From the NCBI GenBank assembly GCA_037952775.1, contig JBANAY010000004.1, positions 7,068,001 through 7,132,000 on the forward strand: DNA of 64,000 nucleotides, given 5' to 3'. Source of the DNA: Clonostachys chloroleuca (lineage: Eukaryota > Ascomycota > Sordariomycetes > Hypocreales > Bionectriaceae). The notes beneath the pieces are model-generated. The model saw only the letters and a program-made list of their open reading frames with translations, was not told the origin of the DNA and ran no database searches. The position numbers and the translations under genes were made by a program. Shown here piece after piece: positions 11,786-24,678 of the stretch; within the stretch, counting starts at the first letter, position 1; the number at the start of each line of letters is the position of its first letter.

Positions 11786-14700
11786 GGTGGAGTCTCGAGA
11801 CAACAAGGTGTTATAAAACGAAAAACGGTGGTGGGTTTAGACGGTTGCCGGTCCAGCTGCTGTTGAAAAGTTGGTTTCGTTGGGAGCAGAGCGCCTAGGA
11901 AGAGAGTGTGAAATGCGGCTAGCCGTAAATGAAGCAAAAGAACAGCACTCGTAGCTTGGGCTGTACGATATCTATTGAATGAACAAGAATGAATGGACAG
12001 GGCAGTGCTCAGCAGCCTGGATTGTTGCCTGGACAAGGAAAAAGAAGCGGTTGAAGGGGCAAGATGGGCAGAGGGGAGTGGATCGTACATATAAGAGTTG
12101 CATCCAAGTGTCTCCTACTGCTACGAGAGGCCAAAGCGGCAGTTCATCAACCAGGTCGGCGTCTGTGAGTCTCCCCAGCGGTAGCATCAAACACTAAGCA
12201 TCCAGCCCCCTGTCCCGAGGGAGCTGCCCCTCTCCAGCAACGACTCCCGCCGGCTTAGACAAAACGTGGTGATTGGGCATATCGTTCCTTTGAGCGTCTG
12301 ATTGGCTTGGCGAGGTGTTTTGATGGAGAACTACCAGGGAGCCATGTCATGATGGGAACAGGGGTCGCGATTCTCCCTGAAGCCGGCTCGAATGAGAATT
12401 CAAAAAGCAACAGCTTGATCTGGAATTACAACACAATTAGACGCGTGGTAAGAAGCCGCATCTATTTCAATATGATGGAGGGTAGCATGTAAGGCGTCTA
12501 CCATTCTTTTCTTGCCACGAATTCGATATGCCAGTTCAACTTCCAGCCGACATGAGGTGAGGACTGGAAGCGCCCGCAACCCTCTTCCACGCACCCGCTT
12601 ACAGAGGACCTCTGATTAGCTGTCTTATGTACTGTGATGTATGTAGAGGTGGCGTGGCTTGCATGCTTCCTCTGCTGAAACCAGGAGCCAGTTCAAAGCA
12701 ACCAGCTTGATTGGCCCAGCAATCCTCAGCCCGCATTACGCCCGTCTTTTCCACGCAGTGGCACGTATCACTCCCGTGGGCAAGGAAAAATAAGAAATTG
12801 GGGGCGTAGGCGCCAAGGGGCCCGCAAGCCTCTTGGTGGCCACGGCACCACCAGCCGGAAACCTTGCCCAAGGCTAATGCCAGGGACTGGTATCGACTGA
12901 GAGGTTTAGGAAGGCGATTTGATGCCGCTCATCTCGTCTTTCGCCTCCCGCCTGTCGCCAGGCAGTAGCCGAGACAAAGTCGGCCGAGAGAGGAGCTGCC
13001 CCCTGGACCGTGGCAGATCACTGGGACCAGACTGTTGCATGGGTAGGAATGATTAGACAACCCCGTCCACCACATGCCACACTTGCTGATACTACCCTAT
13101 AACCGCGGACGCATACAGCTGAAACTGCTAAGGCCGAGCAGGATGGGATAAGAGACTTGGCTATCCAATTACTGAATGACAGGAAGAAAGGGAGGGCCAC
13201 ACCGTTAACTCAAACATGTGCGCATCCGCAAAGGGAAAATGAGCATCCAGAACTGCATCGTGAAAGGGGTCTACTATAGGAACCAAGCAGGCAGTCTTTC
13301 ATTCCTGGTTTAGCCACGACTTAGCCTCATACGTAGCGCGTGGTGGCAGTTACACATTGTTTAATTACTCTTTACCACATGGCAGTCGTCTACTCCGTAG
13401 TGGAGACCGAATTCCAGAAACGTCTGGCCGTCTGACTTTGGCGATTCGACGACATGGGGACGGGAAGGCTGACCAATGGAGCAAATCGGTTCATCCAGGA
13501 TTCCAGGGGCACGAAGGAGGAGGAGCCAGCTACTCAGTAGAGGCCGTGCGGCGCACCCGCCAGCCGAGAGCATGAATACAATTACAAGGGGGAGGGCTGA
13601 AACACGCTATTCTCGAATCCACCTCCCAGCGGGACTGGCACGACCAGCCAACTCAGCCGATTGGCCATTGTCCGGGGTTGGTGCCGGTTCTGCTCTTTGG
13701 CTCCTGGAGTAATCAGTGAGACAGAGGACGGTCTTACCACTGCCAGTTGGCCCAGCGTATGTGAGCCCAGCTAGCGCAGTGTCGTCTCCTTAAACCCACT
13801 GCTCTAGAAGAAACAAGTGTAAGCTTCCATCCCATGCCGTGGGATTACGACCCGTCTTGGCCCTGATGCCTCCTGATTCCCATCACCGTCCTCACCGGAA
13901 GACACTAATCGCTCAAAGACGCATGTCATACCTAGGCCTGGAAAGGAAGCAGCCATGGCAGGTTCCACGATCGATGCCTGCTGGTAGGGATTCTGGCTTT
14001 TATCGCAGTGTCGCACCCAAAACGTACCATGTCGTGGACATAGATTGCTTCTTCGGGGAGGCCAGGCCTTCTTAGCCATTCACCCATGTGACTTTGCGCA
14101 TCATCCCCAGTGCATACGCGTATTATTAGTAGGCGCAGCGCTCATTTCGTCCCATGTTGCTTATCTGTTGGCGGCCGATGTCATGGTCGGAGAATTACAT
14201 ATTCTGACCACGCCGCGATGCTCAATCTCATTAGGAGAATTTAGACCAGCCACCGTCCAATAGCTACTATCTGCTGAAACGAACTGGTCTAACCTTTGCC
14301 TAAGGCAGTCTCGCTGGATAGTCCGTTGCACGCCATTGTTTCGCTCTGCTCCTCTACCGCTGCCCTTCCCTAGTTAGTTGTAGATCATTCCTCGATAGTC
14401 TCGATTGTTCGTAGAGTGCTGGAGCCTGAAGCTGGGATTTCTCCTATCTGACCTCAATCAGGTTGCCTCTGTTGTAATTGTTATGGTGCGACACTTTGTG
14501 TGTCTTGGCATGCAGCGTTTGGACATGGGCTTGGGAAGCGAAATTGCCCCGTCTCAGCAAACGCCGACCACAACCTGGCCATGTTTTTCTTCCCTTTTTT
14601 GCCCGTTGTGAGAAGAGATGATTTGTATTGACCATGGAGATTTTTGATGATGAGCTATTATTAACATTCCCCGGCAGAGAAGCGCCAGGGTGATCGAAGC

Positions 14701-15526
14701 GAGTGCCGATATTTGTGAGCATGGGTTTTGAAATTCTCATTGCATATCTTGTCAGATCCGTTCATTCCGGAAAAGTCTGGTTCTGATCTACTGGCATGTG
14801 CACATAACAGGGAGACAAGACGCTATACCCTACTATCTGAGAGAAGAAAGAGCAAGGTTAAACTCGGCTTCCACGTAGAAGTCTTCGCCGAGGCACTGCT
14901 TTCACTGTATCCTCTGCAAGTTTCTTGGTATCGTTTAGCTTTGCAGGGAGACAAGACGCTATACTATGTAAGAGGGAGCCTCTTACCGCTTGGAAAGGGG
15001 CGATTTCTCGGAACGATTTAGGGCTTGTTTCGCACAAAGCCAAGTCTACATGAATCCGGAAGCTCGACAGTAATTAAGGTCTAGCGTCGAGTGCATAGTA
15101 TTATCCACGACATGGATGGAAAACCCCCTCCCGGGCGTATCTGGATGCCGACCATACCCGAAATCTCCATGAACCCATGGCCGTAAATAAGATGACAACA
15201 GGAATGACAACAGTTCTACTATGTATGAACTGGCCAGTGAGCACGATATCACTATTGATCATTCGGCATAGCGAACCGCTTGGCTTAATCTACCCCTGAA
15301 TCTGCCAGAAAACTGCACTGAGAAGTCGTATCCCATTGCCCCGGCCAAAAAGGAGTTAACGTAGTTACTAGCTGGGGTAGAAAATCTTAGGGGGACCCTC
15401 TGTAAGCAGAGAGGTTGTGAATCATTGGCGAAGAAGACCGTCAGGCACGCCACTATTGAACTGACCACCCTTGAATCCAGCTGAAGTGCTTGTAGTTGTT
15501 GAAACTCCTTATGGAAACATCCCAGC
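11786..15526. other. Long intergenic stretch, no gene seen
   Basis: About 3.7 kb between the DUF1996 gene and the Zn2Cys6 gene. No frame exceeds about 100 codons and none looks like a protein family. I found no tRNA. The notable item is a 21-bp direct repeat at 14.81 and 14.94 kb. Confidence 0.55.
14808..14964. repeat. 21-bp perfect direct repeat
   Basis: The same 21 bases, beginning CAGGGAGACAAGACGCTATA, occur at 14808-14828 and 14944-14964, 136 bases apart. No coding context. Confidence 0.7.
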
Positions 15527-18436
15527 TTAGCTTTCTCCCAGCATCCGAATCATCTGATCATTCAAATAAAACCAGGTGGCTAGACCTGCGCCCGACTGCT
15601 CCATCTCCATTCTGGTAGCCCCTGGCCCTTGCGGATTGAAATGGCCAACTCTTGCCCCTGGCATGGTCCGTTGTTGACCTGGCACCTGGTTTACGTTGTT
15701 CCCCAGATTGGAGATGGGATCTTCTACCGGACCGTACGTAATCTCAGAGGCAGGCCCAAGAAGTGATCCGGACCCCAAGAGCGACGTGGACTGATGTTGA
15801 AGCAACCCGCCGCTGGCCGCGTCGAGGTATGGACGTCCCAAGCCGTCTGCACCCTGGCTGCCATGTTCTGCCTGTGTTGTCTCCGCCCTGATTTCAAAGT
15901 ATTTGATGGCGACGTCGTAGAGTGCCTTGAACAGGCGAAGCTGCCGTTCGCATATGACATTCTTAGGTGTCGAGGCGGCGATTTCCAGAATCTCCACTAG
16001 TCTCTTCAGGCATTCCAAATCAGAAGGATCTGATGTTTCGATGATGTGACAAAACAGCACGATGAACGGGGTGAACGGAGATTGAAGAAGCGCCCTTTGT
16101 TCCGTTCAAAATTAGTCGACACCCACTGTGTTGCCTCTTTGTAAGGGGAACGTACCAATTCACGTATAATTCCAACATATCTGGTTGGAACTCCTTATCT
16201 GTCAGAATAGCGACGCACTTCTCGTGCTCTATCAATGCCTCCTTTGCAGCAGAGAGACACTCGGTGCAAAATACAGATTTGGAAGCATCTTCAGGCGGGA
16301 TGCTGCGGTAGATGAGGGTGAGCATCGACAGAGCCGTCACGCGGTCGGCACGCCACAGCAGCTCGGACAATCCGGCTCCCATGAGCTCTGATCTTATCGC
16401 GTGGTTCTGTCTCTGTGTTTAAACATGAATTAGTATCGCAGAGAATTGGCGTGGACGATAAGCATCTCATACCTGAAGCTGATCCTGTGCGTGAAGAAGG
16501 CCTCTTGCTTGGGTAGCGAGGCCCCGTGCCCTGGCTGATCGAATTTCCTCTGGCTGGGTCAGTGAGATGGGGCTATATACCTCGTCGTACACCCGGCCTT
16601 GGAGGCTTGACAGTTCGATCCAGAATGAGAAAGTGTCGTCAATTCCATATTCGGACGAAGCATCATTGCTGATGCGAGGGATCGAGATGTCGTTGTCCCG
16701 AATGGTTGATGATCGTCCCAGGCGAAACGCCAGCGTCTTCTCCACGGTATATATAGTCCAGAATAACCGCATCCTGTATTGCTTTGATTCCATTGTTTCC
16801 GTGTGCCATGCGATCATGCTATGAAGGCCAAGGGCTTGGCTTTGCTGTGATGCTGTACAGATGAAAGCCCACGCAGCAGATGGTTTGCATTTCTCCAAGC
16901 AATATAATGTCTGGATCACACCCGGTCAGTCACATTCTCAACATGGAAGTGTTAAAGAACACTTACCGCAAGCGTAAGCGCAAAGGCGTTGTCCAAGGTT
17001 GCCATGAGATGGAAGGGGAGTCGCGACAGAGTCGTCTCTAAATTATCTCTGCATATGATGGTCTGAGCATTATAGGCTGCTTTGAGTGAGTCATCAGGTA
17101 CCTCCTTGGAGCATTCCTCGAATAGCCAGTAGAAGCCCGCGTATACGATGATCAAATCTGCCTCCGTCGCAGGTCCGGGAGAACAGACCTTGATAAAGTG
17201 GCCAGTGAACTGTGAGAGTGTTTGGACATCCATCAGCCACAGGGCCCGGATGCGGGTGTTTTCTGGGACACAGTTAGCATGCTCAGAACCCTCACGAGGT
17301 TTCTAGGCTTCTTCTTACCTTGTACCATTCGAAGGGCTGCAAGAGCATGCTCGATGGATAGAGGGGGTAGTTGCCGGAGACTTGCTCCCGCGGGAAGAGG
17401 TCGTGCGTTAGGGTACAGTGTTTCGAGCGTGTCGGCTTTCTGTTTCTGAGAGTCGACGATGGCTTTGAGAGTGTCCAAAACAGATGTCATCTCCAGCATG
17501 ACCTTGGATGATGGGCTGTTACTGACACAGCTCTGAAGAAATTTGGTAGCAAATGTAGCGTGTGCTGAGAGCGACGATTCGCCCTCGAACTCCGGCTGTG
17601 TCGGCGGCGTCTGCTTCTCTTCGTATGACGAAGTAACACCAGACGACGGCGTGTTGTTGACCAGCCCCGGTGATGAGTTCATGTGTGAAGCATGCTGAGT
17701 AGTCTGGTTGATTGACCCGCTGCTTGTCTTGTCCGGTTGAGGTTGGGCGAGGCTGAGTTGGCTGATGGTCCTGTTCAGCTCTTCAATCCGCAAGGCGATC
17801 TGATCAATCTTGTTTTCACTGCGATAGAACATCGAAGTCAGCAGTGAGGACAGCAAAGAGCTAACACAAGGACGAGCCTCACTAGATGTCTGAGATGTGG
17901 ACCCGTTGCCGCTTGATTCTGCGTTTCTGGTTGGAGAGAAAGACGCATTGTACACTTGTCTTGACGCAGTGAGAGCAAGGATAGACGCGGTCGCATTTCA
18001 CCTAGATAGGGAACGACAGGGCACAATGTAAACATTTTGTCTTCTTGGAACAGCTTGGATGAAACCAGGCAGAAGGTAAATGAGAAGGATTGTTTGGAAC
18101 GGGCTGGGGTTGGTGTGGTTTGGTGGCTTATTTACCTTACGTTGCCGGCAATTCACACACTGCTACAGGGTCAGCAGATGCAAAACATGTCTATCACTAT
18201 GCAGAACGAAAGGGAGCAAGAGTGGGCCACAGACGTACAGCAAACGACTCGGTGGGATTGCCATCGGGGCCGTGACGCTCGCCGGCTTGGCCAAATGGCT
18301 CGTCATGCACGGCTGTGTCATCATAGTCCTGGTCCTCGTCGTCCAGCACGCCTACCGTGGAACTCTGTTCCTGCTGCTGCTGACTCGCCTCGGGCTGCGG
18401 CTGCCCTTGCTGCGGGCGGTTCAGCATCGCGGACAT
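15527..18436 (-). CDS. Zn2Cys6 transcription factor with fungal-specific TF domain; +1 frameshift after the finger
   Basis: Seven exons: 18436-18239, 18159-18136, 18001-17319, 17262-16967, 16910-16473, 16406-16156, 16094-15527. A Gln-rich acidic N-terminus leads into the finger with Cys at 67, 70, 77, 83, 86 and 93; half of it sits in a 24-base micro-exon. Straight after the sixth Cys one extra T (about 17940-17945) breaks the frame; dropping it gives 818 residues with every intron in phase. The middle carries the fungal-specific TF domain (WTIYTVEKTLAFRLGR), and WALLQSPFTPFIVLFCHIIE is conserved near the C-terminus. It is divergent from the ABC transporter, 591 bases apart, so it may regulate it. 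As written the protein would stop shortly after the finger. Confidence 0.85.
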
Positions 18437-19027
18437 GGTATATGGATGGTGTCTGTGCCTCAGAGACGGAGCGGAGGCAGATCATGCACGAGTCCGGCTG
18501 CACGACTGACAAGCCAAGAGATGCCGGGCCCTGGGACGGACTGGACTGTATGTCTGGGAGGGCTAGTTATGGGGCCCTCGGCCTGCGGAACGAGGGACTG
18601 CGAACGTCTGCGTTTGGGGTTGCGTCTTTTTAGATCTGATAAGATTGGTTGCGTAACGGCAAAAGTCTTCTGGCGTCGGTTCGCGTCTTGCCCCACGACA
18701 ACAGAAGTCCGGAAGCCGGAGTTCCGCGTGCCGAAGTCCAGATACTAGTCACGGCTCACGGACACGCTCTCTTGGCGCCCGTCCCCCGAGATGAATTCTA
18801 TTGATTCATGTTCCTTTTCTGTGTAGAACTATTGACTGATTGATGTGGATTGATGTCTTTATTCTCGGCCTACGGGGCTCTGGCGGACATGTCCGAGATC
18901 GAAGCCAAATATTGAAAGAGTTCTCATGTCACCAGCTGAGAGCTTGTAAGATATTTTCTCGACCCTTTCGACCAACTCGTCGCTTCTTCCAATTTATTTG
19001 GGCTGAAAATTGCGAATTGGTGGTTCA
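18437..19027. promoter_or_regulatory. Divergent promoter between Zn2Cys6 regulator and ABC transporter
   Basis: Both genes start away from this 591-base region. At 18709-18726 lies CCGGA-AG-CCGGA-GT-TCCG: two direct CGG-type half-sites followed by an inverted one. This is the kind of spaced CGG triplet that Zn2Cys6 dimers bind, so it is a candidate autoregulatory or transporter-control site. The assignment is inferred. Confidence 0.5.
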
Positions 19028-22000
19028 ATGGCGGCTTCAGCTGTGTCCGAGAAAGCTGGTGATCTGCCCGAACAAAGCGACAGCAAGGAGACTCAGCAGG
19101 AAAACCAAGAACCATCTGGTTCAAATGGCTACTTTGTGAGTTTCTCTCACAAGAGTTCTTAAATGTTTAAAAGATTCCTTGGGCACGTGCTGACTGTTCG
19201 TGGCAGAGAGTGTTCAAGTATGGAAGCCCCAGGGAGTATCTTCTTGGGTTACTTGCTGTGCTAGGTGCTGTCGCTTCAGGGGTTGCACTGGCAATGGTAA
19301 ATGTTGTCCTCGGACGGTTCATTTCGATTTTGAACGATGCCAATGTCTCTGGAGCGACAAGCGATGAGTTTATGCCGGCAGCTCAGACTACTGCGTAAGT
19401 CCAAGTGCCGTCTTCGGGCAAGGTCTCTGACTTACAAGCTTACTCCGTTCCTAGTCTTTACTTCGTCTATATCGGCATTGTGCGATTTGCGGGAACATAC
19501 ATGTATTCTTCCTTATTCACCTATGTCTCCTACCGGCTGACTCGAAACATTCGTTACGAATATCTGAGAGCTGCCTTCAGCCAGGAGACTGGCTACTTTG
19601 ACAAAGGTGTCTCCGGATCCATCGCCGCACAAGCGACATCAAATGGAAAGCTCATTCAATCCGGTACCTCTGAAAAGCTTGGGATTGTCATTCAGTCAAT
19701 AAGCACATTCATCGCAGCCTTCATCATCGCATTTATCAGCCAGTGGAAGTTGACTCTGATTATTATCTGCATCGTCCCCCTTACCGTCGCACTCTCTGTT
19801 GTTTTATCCCTCCCGGACGCCAAAATAGAGACGGATATTTTGAAAATCTATGCGAATGCGGGAAGCTTGGCTGAGTGCGTCCTGGGTGGCATTCGAACGG
19901 TCCACGCGTTTAACCTTCGACCGAGGATCATGTCCAAGTACAACGCCTACCTTCAAGAAGCATACAAAGTTGGGATGAAGAAGAATATTTTGTATGGTTT
20001 CATGTTTGGGGGAGAGTATTTTGTCATATACGCTGGCATGGGCCTTGCGTTTTGGCAGGGCGTTGGCATGATCGCCAAGAACGAGGTTCCCAATATTGGG
20101 ACTGTTTTCACGTATGTCAATGTCCCTGATCTTTTGCTGTGGTACTAACCCTGAATTTACAGGGTATTGTTTTCTGTCGCAATAGCCTCCAGCACACTGT
20201 CTTCGATAGCTCCCCACACGGTAAATTTCACACGTGCTGGTGCCGCCGCGGCTGAGTTATTCGAAGTAATCGATCGACAGTCAGAGATCAACCCTTTTGA
20301 TGATTCAGGAGTGGAACCGAATAGCATTGTTGGGCAAATTGATCTTGAAGGAATTAATTTTGCCTATTCCAGTCGTCCCGACGTCAATGTCCTACACGAC
20401 TTCACTCTCAGCGTTCCTGCCGGAAAGGTTACTGCTCTCGTGGTGAGTAGTTAGATTGAGACTATAAGATAACGAGGAGAGGAGCTGACAAGTTTGAAGG
20501 GACCAAGTGGTTCAGGGAAGAGTACTATAATCGGCCTGTTGGAGCGGTGGTATAATCCAACAGGCGGCTCTATAAAGCTGGACGGCGAAGATACCAAGAA
20601 TTTCAATCTGAGATGGCTCCGTACCAACATCCGTCTCGTTCAACAGGTATGCTGAAGAACAAATTCCTTTTTGCGTCGCGTTCTACTTCATGATCTGACC
20701 TTCAAAGGAACCTGTCCTATTCAATGGCAGTATTTTTGACAATATAGTTTACGGTTTAGCCGGGACTCGCTGGCAAGATGCCACTCGCCAGGAGCAAATG
20801 GATCGAGTGCAACATGCAGCAAAACTGGCCTTTGCCCATGAGTTTATCGAAATCTTACCAGAAGGTTATGATACCCGTATTGGTGAGAGAGGCGGCCTTC
20901 TCTCGGGGGCCAGAAGCAGAGGATCGCGATCGCTCGTAGTATCATCTCCGAGCCAAAAGTCTTACTCCTTGATGAAGCTACCAGCGCCCTAGATCCCCAC
21001 GCAGAAGGAATTGTACAAAAAGCACTGGACAGTGCGTCGAAGAATCGGACCACGATCGTCATTGCCCACAAACTAGCGACAATTCGGAACGCTGACAACA
21101 TTGTCGTAATGTCTCAAGGTAGATTAGTGGAGCAAGGTTCTCATGAGAAATTGGTGGATTTGGGTCGGCTTTATGCGAAGTTGGTTAAGGCACAAGATTT
21201 ATCCCCTGTAGAATCGGGGAAGCTAGAAACGATTGCTGGTGACCAGGATTCTTCATCGGGCGGTGACGTTGGTCCGATGGCCAAATCTGATGCTCAATTT
21301 GATGTCAATGAAGTTGGGCAACTGGCAGCCACTAATGATCAGGGGAGCATGAAACAATATAAGAGGACGGGCTTGGTCAGAAGCGTTTTGAAGATTGTGG
21401 CAGCGACGCCCGAGTTGAATGTCTGGTATATATTACTGGTATTGACTTGTGTCGCAGTTGGTAGGTCTAAGACTTGGCCCTCCAAATGATACCATCAGTT
21501 GACGCATTTGATAGCTGCTGTTTATCCAGGACAAGCACTGCTTTTGGGAAAAATCATGGAAGTTTTCAAGGGAGACGATATGGTATCCAAGGGTAATTTT
21601 GTCTCTCTGATGTTTTTCGTCATATCAATTGGAATTTTCGCAGCTTATTTTATCCTGGGCTGGGCGACCAACATCATTTGCCAGGTGTGTTCTTCCCCCT
21701 CCTCATTTAATTACAGAATACTAAACCAGATCAAGGGCCTGAATGCAAAGATGAGAAAAGACATTCTTGACTCTATTCTGCGGCAAGATATTCGGTTTTT
21801 CGATCGCCCGGAAAACACAGTTGGTGCGATCATTAGTTACCTCGATCTATATCCGCAGGCCATTTTAGAACTCATGGGCCTCAATGTTGCGCTGATAATA
21901 ATAGCCGGAGTCAATGTGTTGGCATCCAGTGTCCTTGCATTGGCAGTATCGTGGAAACTCGGACTTGTTGGCGTGTTTGCCGGAATGCCGCCAATGATGG

Positions 22001-23433
22001 TGGCGGGATATTCTCGAGTCCAACTCAATTCCAAGATCGAGTCGGAGACGGAGGAGAGATTTGCTGCAAGCGCATCTGTGGCATCTGAAACAATAACCGC
22101 AATTCGTACGGTGTCTTCCTTGGCTATTGAGGATACAATTTTGAAGAAGTATACAAACGAGCTTGACTTGGCGATAGAGCAGGTGTCTCCGTCAATGTTT
22201 CATATGATGGTCTGGTTCGCCCTGACTCAAGCTATTGAGTATTTCATTCTTGCTCTAGGATTCTGGTAAGCCTGCTGGTCAATGAGAGACTTTCAGCTGA
22301 CGACCTTCTTTAGGTGGGGATCTCGCCTCATACATGACGGCGAGATTGACTTCTACCAGTTCATGGTATCTTTTATGGGCGTTTATTTCTCTGGCCAGGC
22401 AGCAGGACAAATGTTCAGTTTCGCTAGCAGTAAGTGCCCACTAGGATTTCACCCGTTGATGACTGAATACTTACCCTTTATTCGCTGCAAGGTTTTTCTG
22501 GGGCTAATCAGGCCGCGAACTACTATTTTTGGCTTTGTCAACTGAAGCCTGCCATCCGTCAGACTGAGGAAAACAAGGACAAGGGTCCTCCATTTGGTTG
22601 CGAGTCCTATGAGCTCAAGGATGTCGGGTTCTCGTACCCGCTCGCCCCGAATAACCAAGTTCTCAAAGGAGTGTCGTTGAGCGTGCGTGCAATTCTTCTC
22701 TGTACTTGGCTAAAAAGTATACCCAGTCCAACTAACCTTCTTGTTCTAGGCTGATCGGGGACAATTTCTGGCCTTTGTAGGAGCGTCTGGGTGTGGTAAA
22801 AGCACAATGATATCTCTACTTGAGCGTTTCTATGACCCTACCAGCGGAAATATAAATCTCGATGGGTCGGAACCTCTTCCATTCCTCGATCCGTTACTAT
22901 ATCGACGTCACGTCTCGCTGGTGCAGCAAGAACCAACGCTGTTTCCAGGAACTATTCGCGAGAATATTTCACAAGGAGTCGATACTGTTGTCCCTAGTTC
23001 GGTTTCGGACCAAGATATTGAACAAGCATGTCGTGCCGCGAACGTGTGGGACTTTGTTTCCTCATTACCGGAGGGTCTCAATACGCAATGTGGCACGAGC
23101 GGTAGCCAACTATCTGGAGGACAAAGACAGAGGATTGCAATCGCGAGAGCGCTATTAAGAAAGCCTAAGGTGATTCTGCTTGACGAAGCCACTAGTGCGC
23201 TGGACACTGAATCAGAGAGAGTCGTCCAGTCTGCGCTTATGGATGCTGCTACTACTAAAGATCGGATCACTATTGCTGTCGCCCACAGACTGTCCACTGT
23301 GAAAGATGCTGACCGAATCTTTGTCTTTCATGGTGGGAGAATTGCTGAATCGGGAACGCATAGACAGCTATTAGAAAACGGGGGTTTGTACGCCAAGATG
23401 TGTGAGGCACAGAGACTTGACCGTCGTGTGTAG
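19028..23433 (+). CDS. ABC multidrug transporter, ABCB/MDR full-size type; frameshift in NBD1
   Basis: Eleven exons: 19028-19135, 19207-19394, 19455-20111, 20163-20442, 20500-20646, 20708-21460, 21515-21684, 21730-22265, 22314-22429, 22492-22682, 22750-23433. With one base restored the product is 1276 residues in TMD1-NBD1-TMD2-NBD2 order. NBD1 has Walker [10 protein letters not shown] at about 412 and Walker [17 protein letters not shown]2 has [24 protein letters not shown] and [12 protein letters not shown]. At 20905-20909 a run of five Gs, where six are needed for LSGGQ, breaks the frame inside the NBD1 signature; the second frame then continues intact to the end. Family members export drugs or metabolites at the plasma membrane. 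The divergent Zn2Cys6 gene is a likely regulator. Confidence 0.9.
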
Positions 23434-24123
23434 TGAGATATTAGCGAGATACATTAGAAACTTAGCTAGAGACTTTGAAGAGCTCCCAAATTTACCTACT
23501 ACCGTCAATTGTCGATCGAGTCTCATTAAGTTGAGATGTCGGGTCTAAGATCTTCCATTGTTTTTTTCCCACTTTGTAATCAAACTGCTTTCCGTTAATC
23601 AAGTATATGCCTATTGCTGTGTCTACCTACTTACTATAATCAAACTCTTGATGCGAACTCCACCAGACTTGCTTCTTTGTCTCGTGCGCTTGTACACAGT
23701 GAGTAATGGTGATTTTGTACATCCGCGGTGATTCACGAGCTTATTCTACTCCAAATGAACTTGGAAAAAGAAATAGACGTCTGTTTTAAAAGCGGTCTCA
23801 GCTCCTTGACAATGGAAAAACATCAAATAGTTATCATTCGTGTCGATTCACAGCACGAGTGGCGGTCAGCCAGAGTCAGAGAAACAAAGCCTCCTCTTCT
23901 AGAAAGTCTGAAGGCGTGTTCACCAGCAAAAATGTTCTATCTTCACATCGAAGACCTGGCTTGAATATTTCGTATAAACGGGACAGGTTCTTCCTCATGA
24001 TTTTGGCTTTTGACTCTGCAGCAAAGAGTGATTCGCATACCAAACCATTCGTAGACAATCATACCGCTCAGAACACCAAATACTTTCGATAAATCCCTTC
24101 AACCAACGACAGAAGTCGCCACA
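23434..24123. other. Intergenic, nothing recognised
   Basis: About 690 bases after the ABC transporter, with short frames only. It holds the transporter 3' region and the upstream region of the small ORF at 24124. Confidence 0.5.
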
Positions 24124-24447
24124 ATGTCTACACAAGATGTTGCCAAGCACCCCGTTTGGAGGGCTTACTTCCCTGCTCCCCTAGGGACCACGTTTGGAAT
24201 CTTCATTCAGACTCAAACGGCCAAGATTGGAACTCTAATTCAGTTTAGGGGTGCCATTGAGCTGCCAAATGGTATGAGGCATGAAAAGGTGGACAACTAC
24301 AACTTGGATGAGTCTCGGTCGCTCCTTCGTAAGGAACGTCTTGGAAACACTAAGGAAGACGTTGGTAAATTTTGGGACTGTGCCCAATCACTGCCAGCTC
24401 CAGAATGCCAATTTACCAGAAATGGCCCACACGCTCACTTACTATGA
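24124..24447 (+). CDS. Small hypothetical protein
   Basis: 107 codons with a good start context (CACAATG). The composition looks protein-like (WRAYFPAPLGTTFGIF, AIELPNGMRHEKVDNYNLDE), with no transmembrane segment or signal peptide. I do not recognise a named family. The last dozen residues look less ordered, so the 3' end may be truncated or an intron missed. It could be a remnant of a longer gene. Confidence 0.45.
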   Translation: MSTQDVAKHPVWRAYFPAPLGTTFGIFIQTQTAKIGTLIQFRGAIELPNGMRHEKVDNYNLDESRSLLRKERLGNTKEDVGKFWDCAQSLPAPECQFTRNGPHAHLL

Positions 24448-24678
24448 TTAATGCACGAGCTATCCGTAACGTAACTCTGTAGGTCCTATAAGTCCGCAGG
24501 CTATCCGGTGTACATAGAACTCCGCTCCGCTCTAATGCACCGTACATCCTCACCATCTCCGATCTACAGTATGAGCCATTAGTAGCTTGAAACTTCCATT
24601 CCGAGTCTATTTCTCCTTCCCAACAACACCATCTCCGCAAAGTGCTTCCTCGTCGTTTCCACCAGAAAATTCTTCTAC

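Noticed and set aside
17900..17960. Intron instead of frameshift in the Zn2Cys6 gene
   Set aside because: The only GT-AG option is 27 bases, does not change frame and would remove the sixth zinc ligand.
18037..18748. Plus-strand frames of about 200 codons
   Set aside because: They lie antisense to the first exons of the Zn2Cys6 gene, whose zinc finger and splice sites explain the region.
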